Below are positions 28,513 through 36,539 of a stretch of 64,000 nt of DNA, one piece after another (the first letter of the stretch is position 1; every line of letters starts with the position of its first letter). The DNA comes from a bacterium (lineage in GTDB: Bacteria; Latescibacterota; Latescibacteria; Latescibacterales; Latescibacteraceae): contig JAJFUH010000149.1 of assembly GCA_021372535.1 (NCBI GenBank), forward strand, positions 19,424 through 83,423, in the 5' to 3' direction. The position numbers and the translations under genes were made by a program. Under the pieces are notes generated by a model, which saw only the letters and a list, made by a program, of their open reading frames with translations, had not been told where the DNA came from and did not search any database.

Positions 28513-31071
28513 ATGATACAGAAGATATTACAGACTATTTACATCTTCATACTTCTTCTTTTATTTCTATCGGAACATTCATCAGCCCAGAGCGGATTCA
28601 GTACCGAACGATACCGCAGCTTTCTTAACACCACCGAAAATCTCACGAGCGAAGAAGCGCTCAACCGCCATGCGCTCAAAAACACCTACTACAGCGATAT
28701 GAACGCCGCATCAACGAGCTCAGTGGCGTATCTCGATTCGGTAATCATCAAATTCGGTCTCACCCATGACGAGATAGAACTCCTTGAGAAGAACAACTTC
28801 GTGGTGACGGAGCGTGTCAATTCACTCTTTGCACCGATGTTTCACACTATTTACGGGTACGATCTGCCGGTATTCGTTTCGACCGATGCCATCCTCCAGG
28901 CGCTCCATGCATCGTATGACAGAATTCTCATGGGTCTCGAAGCCGATATTCTCGAACCGAACCTTGAAGAATTCCTGGAGGCGATGTATTCCTCCTATCC
29001 CATGCTGCTCGAAAAGTATAAATCCGAGGAACAACTGAATCAGGCGCTCGAAGACGTGGACCTGTATGTGACCATGGCAAAATCCCTGCTTGCGGATACA
29101 AAACTGTCTCCTCGATATGTATCCCAAATAACATTCGATACCGTCTGGGATGCCGTTCAGTCGGAGCAGATGGTCGAAATGCCCCTCTTTTCCGAGCACG
29201 GGCGAAAGCTCGATTTCAGCCAGTTCACCGTCAGAGGGCACTATGCCGTCAGTGAACCCGGATACCATCTGGGGCCATACTTCAAGACAATGATGTGGCT
29301 CGGACGCATGGATTTTCTGCTTACCGCTCCCCCGGATTTTGGCGGCTCGTCCTGGGATGACGATCTGCGGAGAATGAGCCTCGGCACGGTACTCCTCAAC
29401 GAGCTCGTCGATCTTTCGGGAAAGCGGGCCCTGTTGAACGAGAACGACAGGATCGTTACCTTCATGGTCGGCGAAAGCGACAACCTCACCCCGACGGAGC
29501 TTGACGATATTCTCGAATCTCTCGGAATTTCCGGCGCGGATGACCTGCTCGATGAGTCCACATACGGGAAGTTTACGAAAACCGTGGAAGAATCGGTCAA
29601 TGCCGGGCAGCGGATCCTCTCGAATTTCTTTATTATGGACCCGTTCAGCGCCGAGCCTGACAAGCTTCCCGTCTCGTTCAGGCTCATGGGTCAGCGGTTC
29701 ATCATCGATTCGTATATCTTTTCAAATGTCGTGTACGACCGCATCATCTATGAAGAACGTAAAATCTGGCGCCCCATGCCTGACCCTCTCGATGCCATGT
29801 TCGTGCTCGGAAACGACGACGCCCTGCAGTTACTGAAGAAAGAACTGGATACCTACAAATATTCATCGCAGCTCACCTCGCTGAGGTACCTCGTGGATGC
29901 TTATGATAATTCGTTCTGGGAACAGTCGCTCTACAATACCTGGCTTGAAGCAATCCGCCGCCTGAATCCTCCGGTGGACCGAAACGGTTTCCCGGATTTC
30001 ATGCTTACCGCCGCCTGGCAGCAGGAAAAACTGAACACACAGCTTGCCTCGTGGGCGCAGCTCCGGCATGATACGCTGCTTTATGCAAAACAATCGTATA
30101 CGGGCGGATCACTGTGCTCTTTTCCCCATTCGTTCGTCGAGCCTTATCCGGCGTTCTACCGTCAAATCGGGCATTTCGGAGAATTGGCATACGACTATTT
30201 TTCAAATTTTCCCTCCGGCAACACGAGATTAAAAAGTATTTCCGGTTACTTTTCACGGCTGCATGACATTATGGTAACACTGGAGGGGATTGCCGGAAAA
30301 GAGCTCGCAGGCCAGCAGTTCAGCGCCGAAGAGACGTCATTTCTTCAAACCATGCTGTTTAGAGAAAGCGGGAGCGGAGCGCCACCGTTTTCAGGATGGT
30401 ATGCCGATCTTTTCTATATCACCGATGACGCTCTCAAAAACGATTTAACAATTGCCGATGTCCATACCCAGCCTACAGACGAGTTCGGCGGTATTGTCGG
30501 CAGAGTGCTTCATGTGGGAACGGGTAAGGTCAATCTTGGCGTATTCATAGCCGAATCACCTTCAAACGGATTCATTCCCACGGCGTTTGTCGGACCGGTC
30601 ATGTCATACTATGAAACAATCACGGATCAGTTTGACCGTCTGACTGATGAGCGCTGGATAAAAATGATTGCGACGGGCTCGCAACCCGACCGACCCGACT
30701 GGGTTAACAGCTATTGTGCAGACAGCAACGGCAATGTCCGGGAAAAAGGACGCGAACTGCCCTCCGTCCGGTTCTCCGAAACATCTGTCGAAAAGAATAT
30801 TGAACCCGAATCGTTCGTACTTTTCAGAAATTATCCGAATCCGTTCAATCCGGTTACGACCGTTTCATACAGTGTGCCCGAATCGGGCAGAATTACGGTT
30901 ACTGTTTATGACATTCTTGGCAGGAAAGTCGAAACCCTGGTCGATGCAGAACAGAGGACCGGCCAGTATTCCGTACAGTGGAATGCGGGGAACATTTCGA
31001 GCGGACTCTACTTCTGCCGCATACAGGCGGGTACATTTGAACGCACAATCAAGATGCTCCTGATGCGTTGA
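28513..31071 (+). CDS. Secreted DUF3160 protein with C-terminal sorting/FlgD-like domain
   Basis: About 852 residues. The ATG at 28513 begins a clear signal peptide (IYIFILLLLFLSEHSSAQ); an upstream ATG at 28465 would place polar residues before it, and neither has a good ribosome site. Residues about 60-720 match the DUF3160 type: helical, acidic, with FAPMFHTIYGYDLPVFVSTD near the start. The last 80 residues are a beta-sandwich with YPNPFNPVTTVSYSVP, VYDILGRKVETL and GLYFCRIQAG, the kind of C-terminal domain that FCB bacteria use for type IX or surface sorting. Catalytic role unknown. It ends convergently with the lyase gene. Confidence 0.85.
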   Translation: MIQKILQTIYIFILLLLFLSEHSSAQSGFSTERYRSFLNTTENLTSEEALNRHALKNTYYSDMNAASTSSVAYLDSVIIKFGLTHDEIELLEKNNFVVTERVNSLFAPMFHTIYGYDLPVFVSTDAILQALHASYDRILMGLEADILEPNLEEFLEAMYSSYPMLLEKYKSEEQLNQALEDVDLYVTMAKSLLADTKLSPRYVSQITFDTVWDAVQSEQMVEMPLFSEHGRKLDFSQFTVRGHYAVSEPGYHLGPYFKTMMWLGRMDFLLTAPPDFGGSSWDDDLRRMSLGTVLLNELVDLSGKRALLNENDRIVTFMVGESDNLTPTELDDILESLGISGADDLLDESTYGKFTKTVEESVNAGQRILSNFFIMDPFSAEPDKLPVSFRLMGQRFIIDSYIFSNVVYDRIIYEERKIWRPMPDPLDAMFVLGNDDALQLLKKELDTYKYSSQLTSLRYLVDAYDNSFWEQSLYNTWLEAIRRLNPPVDRNGFPDFMLTAAWQQEKLNTQLASWAQLRHDTLLYAKQSYTGGSLCSFPHSFVEPYPAFYRQIGHFGELAYDYFSNFPSGNTRLKSISGYFSRLHDIMVTLEGIAGKELAGQQFSAEETSFLQTMLFRESGSGAPPFSGWYADLFYITDDALKNDLTIADVHTQPTDEFGGIVGRVLHVGTGKVNLGVFIAESPSNGFIPTAFVGPVMSYYETITDQFDRLTDERWIKMIATGSQPDRPDWVNSYCADSNGNVREKGRELPSVRFSETSVEKNIEPESFVLFRNYPNPFNPVTTVSYSVPESGRITVTVYDILGRKVETLVDAEQRTGQYSVQWNAGNISSGLYFCRIQAGTFERTIKMLLMR

Positions 31072-31074
31072 CAC

Positions 31075-31091
31075 GACAGTCTCCGACTGTC
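31075..31091. terminator. Hairpin between convergent genes
   Basis: GACAGTC/GACTGTC with a 3-nt loop lies 3 nt after the DUF3160 stop. There is no T-run on either strand. It could be a weak bidirectional terminator for the two converging genes. Confidence 0.4.
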
Positions 31092-31154
31092 AGGCCATCC
31101 GGAAATACTCTGTCATTCTCATGAATCGGCCGTATCGGTCGGTGAAACGACGAA

Positions 31155-33983
31155 TTATTGTATTGGCAGCGCTTTGCCGCCGACTTTTATAAATCCCAGA
31201 GCCGCGGAATCACCGGCCAGTACTTTTGCGCCCGCACCTTCGATACTTATTTCAAAGAAGCCGGATTCTTTTGTAAGGGAAAGCTCCAGTTCTCCCGCCC
31301 TGAGCGATTTGCCCCCGTACAGCGCTACATAAGTAACCTTCCCGTTACGGTCATACCGGACATGGCAGAGCTCCCCATCGAACAGAATTGAAGGTTCACG
31401 TACAGCAAGAATCCTGTCGGACGCCCTTGACGGAGCGAGTTTGAGGGGATTTTCGACATCCGCGGCGACAAACACATCCCTGTGGCCGTCAGCGAGGCTT
31501 ATCTCGACCGCCGCATTGGTATCGGGATAGGGTTTTCCGTTTTCCGTAACGAGCGGCAGCCGGCGGATACGCAAAATGTTCGATGATTTCCCGTACGGCT
31601 CGATGAGACTGATAAAAGTCGAAACGAGCGGGGCTTTTTCTGCCTGACGGCGGACCATGATGCGGGGAATCCAGAGCTCCTGATTCTCGTTGTATGAGCT
31701 GACCGTTATCCACCCTTCCGCCGTATACGCCTGCGCGCCCTCAGTAAGGTCGCAGTACCGGACATGAATATCGGAGCCGTTCGGAAGATAACCGAGCCTG
31801 TCCTCGACCTTCCAGTCGACTTCCCACCCGGGAGCGGGCGAACCGTCAACCCTGAAATTGCGCATGATCGTGTCGTGCCCGTAATCGGCGGCGGGTTTCA
31901 GGGATAGTCCTTTCGTCGCTATCGAGCCAAAATGGCTCTGCATGAATTTTGCATGATCGGTTCCGCCGACCACGCGGAATATGTCGATAAGATACGAGTC
32001 CTCATCCGAAATATCGACGAGCGCGACAGTCCGCTCGTATTGCTCGATACCGTAAAACTCCGGCGCCGAGGCCCTGATAGCTCTGAAACGGTTTCCATCA
32101 GCCCAAAGGGTCGTTCTGCCGATGTGGCGAGTCCGCGGATTGTCCTGATCCTTCCCGTCGACCACGACCGTGTTGTGAGCGGCTGTTCTCCTGACCCAGA
32201 GCGCACGCTGCGATTCCCAGCCGCCGTACTGGACGGGAGGATAGCCCATTTCCGGCAGGAGGTCGAGCCTTTTTGCGAACAGGCCGAGATTCATGCCGTC
32301 GATGTGGCTGTGACGCTCCCCCGTATCGTAATCGAGCCAGAACGCCCGGGCATTCTCTCCCCTGCCCGAACGCATTATCGCGAGACACCACTGCTCTTTG
32401 TTTACGCTGCCGACCTCGATTGTGGTTCCCTTTGTCTTTATGACATCGGCGACCGTTTTTTGGAATTCCTCCGGATCATCGGCGAAAAGGTCCCATGGCA
32501 GATTGTCGACCGAATTGCCGTTTTCACGGTACAAGACCTGTACATATGCGGGATCGCCGGTCAAAACGTAGAGGTCCCGGAGAAAGCTGAACATCGATGT
32601 ATCGACGCCCGGGCTTCTGGTTGTCCGTGCGGTTGGATAAGAGGTTACCTTCTGGGCGAATCCCCCGGTGTCGCCGCTGAGCGGATAGTATTCCCCGTTG
32701 AACCATGTGTCGATATGGAACCGCCAGGTTTTACGGAGATTCGGGTGACGTTCCACAATATCCGGGAGAAATGTCGAGTCCATCCGGGCGAACATCTCGA
32801 AAAAATGGGCGAGGATATTGATGGGATACGATGAATAGCTGGCAAGCCCCTTCTCGCCGCTCAAACCGTCCACCCCGGAGGAATTTTCAGCCATGGTATC
32901 GATGATCGCGTACACTTCCCCTCGGTTCTCCGGCCAGCCGAGCACCGTGTGGGTCACGGCAAGGGATACTTCCGTGGCGGGATAGTTGGAATTGATCTTG
33001 TGACGGTTTGTTATGGCATCCCGGAGTATGCCGTTCTCGATGTTGTCCTGGATGAGACCGAACGATGTTTTCGGATTGGACAGGCCGTACGCTTTCGCTT
33101 TTCCGGAGAGGAACGCGACAAGCTCGCGGTCATCGCGGAGCGCCTCGAACACCTGATCGTAGGCGATGACGATCTGATAGTGTTCCACACAGGCGTCGTG
33201 CCATGTCGACACATACCCGGTAGCGCCTTTCCGTTCGTAGACAAGGCCTTCCTTCCCGAAATCGAAGGTCCCGTAGAGATCGGCCACACGGTCGAGGAGA
33301 ATTCCCGCCTTGTGGGCATAGGCTTTGTCCCCGGTGACAGTGTACGCTTCGGCGAGGTCACGTATTCCGGCCACAATCGCCTGTTTCCACTGGCCGTAGA
33401 TGAGGTACGCGCCGATAAAACGCCAGCGTTTGGTACCCTCGACATATCCCTCGCCGTCATCGACCCCGAACAGATGGAGCGAATCGGCCGGATCGGGATG
33501 TTCGGCGTTGAAGAGCAGCTTCCTGTCCGCACGGGCGGGCATGAATACGCCGTGCTCATCGAGACCGGAGCGGTAAAACGCATAAAAGTCATTCGTGGGG
33601 AAAATCGCCCCGCAGTGCGGACACTGCACTTTCCATGGCATCCCGAGAGCATCGACTTTCCATGAATACATGCGGACATCTTTATGGCAGGCCGGACAGT
33701 ATCCGTCCGACCATACCATCCACGAGCGGCTGATAGTATTGCCGAACATCATGTTCCAGAGCTCGTCGTCGGAGTATTTCATCCACGGCTGCGCCGCCGA
33801 AACGATACTGTTTTTGATCTCCGCCGCCCAGGGATACTTTTCAGCGTTCAAGCGAGCTTTCCGAACCATGTCCGCGGTATAGAGCACGCTGTGTGTTTTT
33901 CCGGCGACGGTCTGCGCTGCTGGTGTATCGGAGAATAGAATACATGCGGTGATTATATACAGGGTCAGGTATATGTATCGCAT
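31155..33983 (-). CDS. Secreted heparinase II/III-family polysaccharide lyase
   Basis: A 942-residue protein. The start at 33983 follows GGGAGGA and opens a signal peptide (YIYLTLYIITACILF...AAQ); a longer frame to 34070 is not needed. Residues about 30-480 form an alpha/alpha-toroid (alginate-lyase-like fold). The heparinase II/III beta-sandwich follows, with the catalytic-region phrases RHSHIDGMNLGLFAK and RRTAAHNTVVVDGKDQD. An N-terminal insertion carries two cysteine pairs, CPAC and CPHC near residues 97 and 122, a probable zinc ribbon. It likely cleaves an acidic polysaccharide outside the cell; the substrate cannot be told from sequence. Confidence 0.85.
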   Translation of the reverse strand: MRYIYLTLYIITACILFSDTPAAQTVAGKTHSVLYTADMVRKARLNAEKYPWAAEIKNSIVSAAQPWMKYSDDELWNMMFGNTISRSWMVWSDGYCPACHKDVRMYSWKVDALGMPWKVQCPHCGAIFPTNDFYAFYRSGLDEHGVFMPARADRKLLFNAEHPDPADSLHLFGVDDGEGYVEGTKRWRFIGAYLIYGQWKQAIVAGIRDLAEAYTVTGDKAYAHKAGILLDRVADLYGTFDFGKEGLVYERKGATGYVSTWHDACVEHYQIVIAYDQVFEALRDDRELVAFLSGKAKAYGLSNPKTSFGLIQDNIENGILRDAITNRHKINSNYPATEVSLAVTHTVLGWPENRGEVYAIIDTMAENSSGVDGLSGEKGLASYSSYPINILAHFFEMFARMDSTFLPDIVERHPNLRKTWRFHIDTWFNGEYYPLSGDTGGFAQKVTSYPTARTTRSPGVDTSMFSFLRDLYVLTGDPAYVQVLYRENGNSVDNLPWDLFADDPEEFQKTVADVIKTKGTTIEVGSVNKEQWCLAIMRSGRGENARAFWLDYDTGERHSHIDGMNLGLFAKRLDLLPEMGYPPVQYGGWESQRALWVRRTAAHNTVVVDGKDQDNPRTRHIGRTTLWADGNRFRAIRASAPEFYGIEQYERTVALVDISDEDSYLIDIFRVVGGTDHAKFMQSHFGSIATKGLSLKPAADYGHDTIMRNFRVDGSPAPGWEVDWKVEDRLGYLPNGSDIHVRYCDLTEGAQAYTAEGWITVSSYNENQELWIPRIMVRRQAEKAPLVSTFISLIEPYGKSSNILRIRRLPLVTENGKPYPDTNAAVEISLADGHRDVFVAADVENPLKLAPSRASDRILAVREPSILFDGELCHVRYDRNGKVTYVALYGGKSLRAGELELSLTKESGFFEISIEGAGAKVLAGDSAALGFIKVGGKALPIQ

Positions 33984-34094
33984 CGACCGGAATCCTCCCA
34001 TGGCTGAAAGATTTTTATAAGTACGCTCCCTGTAAAAACAACGGAACATTTTTTCCGGCAGAATTACCACATAAAATCATTTACGATTCTGAAA

Positions 34095-34200
34095 GATGCT
34101 GAATCAAGTTCAGCATGACGGCTCTTATACCACCCAGATTTTATTCCGGGGTCTATTGCTCACTATATATATAATTTCATTGAACGCATCTTGGTATCAA
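34095..34200. repeat. Dispersed repeat family A, copy 1
   Basis: A 106-bp stretch that aligns along its length with 49831-49933. It starts with a perfect inverted repeat ATGCTGAA (34096-34103) / TTCAGCAT (34109-34116) and shares GGTCTATTGC, GAACGCA and TTGGTAT blocks with the other copy. It sits just 3' of the FGE-like gene and upstream of the lyase gene. Confidence 0.8.
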
Positions 34201-34205
34201 CAGAC

Positions 34206-35048
34206 TTACTTCATTCTCCGGGCAACGCGAAACCCTGAAAAATTGCTTGTGCGGTCCGGCCTGTCGCCGATACGAAATGTCGACCGGCAGTAGGAAGCAT
34301 TGTTGAACCAGCTCCCGCCGCGCAGAATACGGTAACCGCCTCCCTCGGAAGCTGCCGGATTATTCTGGGGCCCGCTCGTGTACTCTCCTTCCCAGTCGAA
34401 ACACCATTCGAGAATGTTACCGTGCATGTCGTACAATCCCCATGCGTTCGGCACTTTCTGACCGACAGGATGAGACTTTTCAGCGGCATTTCCACGGTCG
34501 TTCCCATACCATCCGGCCTTTGCCAGGTCTGCTTCTTCATTTCCCGTATAATACTGAGTCGACGTTCCAGCCCTGCATGCATACTCCCATTCCGCCTCGG
34601 TCGGCAGCCTGAATCCGTTTTTGGTGAAATCACACGCCCATGTGCTCTCATCGTAACACTTCCCGAGCCCCAGTTTTTCGCTCAGCCTGTTGCAGAATTT
34701 CGCCGCATCGATCCAGGTAACACGGTCAGCGGGAAGCCGGTCTTCACCGGTGAAATACGAGGGATTCTCGCCTGTGATTTCCTTGTACTGTCCCTGCGTG
34801 ATCTCGGTCTCCCCCATCTCGAACGCATCGAGCGTCACCGAACGGACAGGCTTTTCATCATCCTCGCCATCTTCGCATCCCATCTGAAAGCTGCCACTGG
34901 GAATTGAAATCATGGTGATTCCTTTGGTGGTCTTGAACGGCACATCCTGTCGTTTCAACTGTTTATTCTGTCCTTCTGCTCCGGTTTCAGCAGCCGTCAG
35001 AACAAGAAGAAAAAGTACTGTCATCAAACCAATCGTTTTCCCAAACAT
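34206..35048 (-). CDS. FGE-sulfatase/SUMF1-domain protein, secreted
   Basis: A 280-residue protein with a signal peptide (MTVLFLLVLTAAETGA) followed by one formylglycine-generating-enzyme domain. Family phrases are ISIPSGSFQMGC, EITQGQYKEI, RLPTEAEWEYACRAG, GLYDMHGNILEWCFD and RGGSWFNN. The C-terminal active-site region has only one cysteine (ASYCRSTF) where true FGE has two, and asparagine replaces the first. It is therefore more likely a binding or structural member than a sulfatase activator. No sulfatase is seen nearby. Confidence 0.85.
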   Translation of the reverse strand: MFGKTIGLMTVLFLLVLTAAETGAEGQNKQLKRQDVPFKTTKGITMISIPSGSFQMGCEDGEDDEKPVRSVTLDAFEMGETEITQGQYKEITGENPSYFTGEDRLPADRVTWIDAAKFCNRLSEKLGLGKCYDESTWACDFTKNGFRLPTEAEWEYACRAGTSTQYYTGNEEADLAKAGWYGNDRGNAAEKSHPVGQKVPNAWGLYDMHGNILEWCFDWEGEYTSGPQNNPAASEGGGYRILRGGSWFNNASYCRSTFRIGDRPDRTSNFSGFRVARRMK

Positions 35049-35190
35049 GATAACTCTCCTGCGCTGTAAGTTTTTTCATCTTTTCACAGCATAACAACCT
35101 GACAATACAATATACGTCAATAAAAATTTCTTTTTCAAGCAAAAGAATCTATACCGGCACCCCCCCATTTTATAATAAGACTTTTTATAT

Positions 35191-35224
35191 GATACTTTCC
35201 TTTGCGCGCCTAAAGGAAAGTATC
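35191..35224. repeat. Perfect 13-bp inverted repeat
   Basis: GATACTTTCCTTT (35191-35203) and AAAGGAAAGTATC (35212-35224) flank an 8-nt GC-rich loop. It adjoins a larger palindrome to the right, and together they fill much of the 560-bp gap between the FGE-like gene and the next coding region. Confidence 0.75.
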
Positions 35225-35238
35225 CAAAGGAAAAGGCG

Positions 35239-35369
35239 CCCGTGAAAAGCCTTTTCCCCGTTCACTGCCCGTTTTTCGGGAATGTGTGAACTCGCGAATC
35301 TGCGGCACGCTCGGACAGCACACATTCTTTTTCCGAAAACCGGTTGTGAGCGAGGGGCTTTTCAACGGG
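35239..35369. repeat. Large imperfect palindrome (about 50-bp arms)
   Basis: Left arm 35239-35288 and right arm 35319-35369 are imperfect reverse complements. Both contain CCCGT(T)GAAAAGCC, a CTCAC/TTCAC block, a GTTTTTCGG-like block and ATGTGTG next to a 30-nt loop. No reading frame fits it. It could be a non-autonomous mobile element or a structured RNA. Confidence 0.6.
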
Positions 35370-35528
35370 ATTAAAATTCACCAGGTTCCAAAGTCTATAT
35401 TCTCTTTATAATCAATGTATTACTATACATTTCAATATGGATTTCAGGGGATCGCAAAAGAATCGATGGGGGTATTCAATACATGAAATCGAAAAAATCT
35501 TATCGGTTTTCCCGCCGAAACTGTTTTG

Positions 35529-35557
35529 TTGCAAAGCATCGACTCCTGTATTATTAT
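35529..35557 (+). promoter_or_regulatory. Sigma-70-type promoter before the hldE cluster
   Basis: TTGCAA (35529-35534), a 17-base spacer and TATTAT (35552-35557). An inverted repeat ATACCT/AGGTAT at 35561-35577 covers the expected start site and could be an operator. The first gene starts 52 bp after the -10 box. Confidence 0.65.
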
Positions 35558-35608
35558 TAAATACCTTAAACAGGTATGACTTTTTTATCATCGCGAGGAG
35601 ATGAAAAC

Positions 35609-36538
35609 GTGGATTTTTCTAAAATAAAAACATTCCCGATCCGTAACAGAACCCATAAAGTGACCGTTTCCCATCTCGGTTCTATCCCGACGGGGAAAAG
35701 TTTCGCCGATTTTTACGATTCCCTTCCCGAAGTCCTCGGCGCCGAAAATCTCAAGCGTGCCGCCCGTGCCATAGCACACGCATCCGTCGAAAACAGCGAG
35801 GTTATTCTTGCGATGGGCGCTCATCCGGTCAAATGCGGCCTCAGCCCGGTAATCATCGAGCTCATGGAACGGGGCATATTCACCTGTGTCGCTCTCAACG
35901 GCGCCGGATCGATTCATGATTTCGAACTTTCGTACATCGGGGAAACCTCGGAGGATGTCGCTGAAACCCTTCAGGACGGCTCGTTCGGCATGGTCGAGGA
36001 GACAGGGCGTATTCTCAACGAGGCGATGGCTTCGGGAGTGAACGATGGTCTCGGAGCCGGCGCCGCGGTCGGCCGTTTCATAGCGCAGGCCGGATACCCT
36101 CACTCAAATCTCAGCATACAGGCAGCCGGATCAAGGCTCGACATCGATATAACCGTCCACATCGCCATGGGAACCGACACCATCCACGTTCATCCGAAGG
36201 CGGACGGCGCTGTGCTCGGAAAAGCGAGCCATATGGATTTTTCAACCTTCACCGACCATATTGCACGGCTCGAGGATGGCGTATTCATCAACCTCGGGTC
36301 GGCGGTAATTCTGCCCGAGGTTTTTCTGAAAGCCCTTTCGGCGGTACGCAACATGGGCCATGAAGTGCTCCGTTTCACCACAATCAACATGGATATGATC
36401 AGCCACTACCGTCCATCAGAGAACGTCCTCAAACGGCCCGGCCTGACCGGCGCTCAGGCGATAAACCTCGTCGGCCACCACGAGATAATGCTTCCCCTGC
36501 TCGCATCGGCGGTGCTCCTCGAAAAAGAGAGGTCATGA
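35609..36538 (+). CDS. Conserved protein of unknown function next to hldE
   Basis: A 309-residue soluble protein that I do not recognise with confidence. Glycine-rich and acidic patches look like a nucleotide- or sugar-binding alpha/beta fold: AMGAHPVKCGLSP (about residues 73-85), ALNGAGSIHDFELSY, GLGAGAAVGRFI and HIAMGTDTIHVHPKADGAVLG. NGAGSIHDFE is faintly like deoxyhypusine-synthase phrases, but the catalytic lysine region is not visible. The start is GTG at 35609, eight bases after GAGGAG. It precedes hldE by 1 nt, so a role in heptose or LPS precursor metabolism is a reasonable guess. Confidence 0.8.
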   Translation: MDFSKIKTFPIRNRTHKVTVSHLGSIPTGKSFADFYDSLPEVLGAENLKRAARAIAHASVENSEVILAMGAHPVKCGLSPVIIELMERGIFTCVALNGAGSIHDFELSYIGETSEDVAETLQDGSFGMVEETGRILNEAMASGVNDGLGAGAAVGRFIAQAGYPHSNLSIQAAGSRLDIDITVHIAMGTDTIHVHPKADGAVLGKASHMDFSTFTDHIARLEDGVFINLGSAVILPEVFLKALSAVRNMGHEVLRFTTINMDMISHYRPSENVLKRPGLTGAQAINLVGHHEIMLPLLASAVLLEKERS

Positions 36539-36539
36539 C

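Noticed and set aside
32949-33665. Long plus-strand frame opposite the heparinase-like gene (238 codons)
   Set aside because: Antisense shadow of a well-supported secreted lyase; its translation has no family features.
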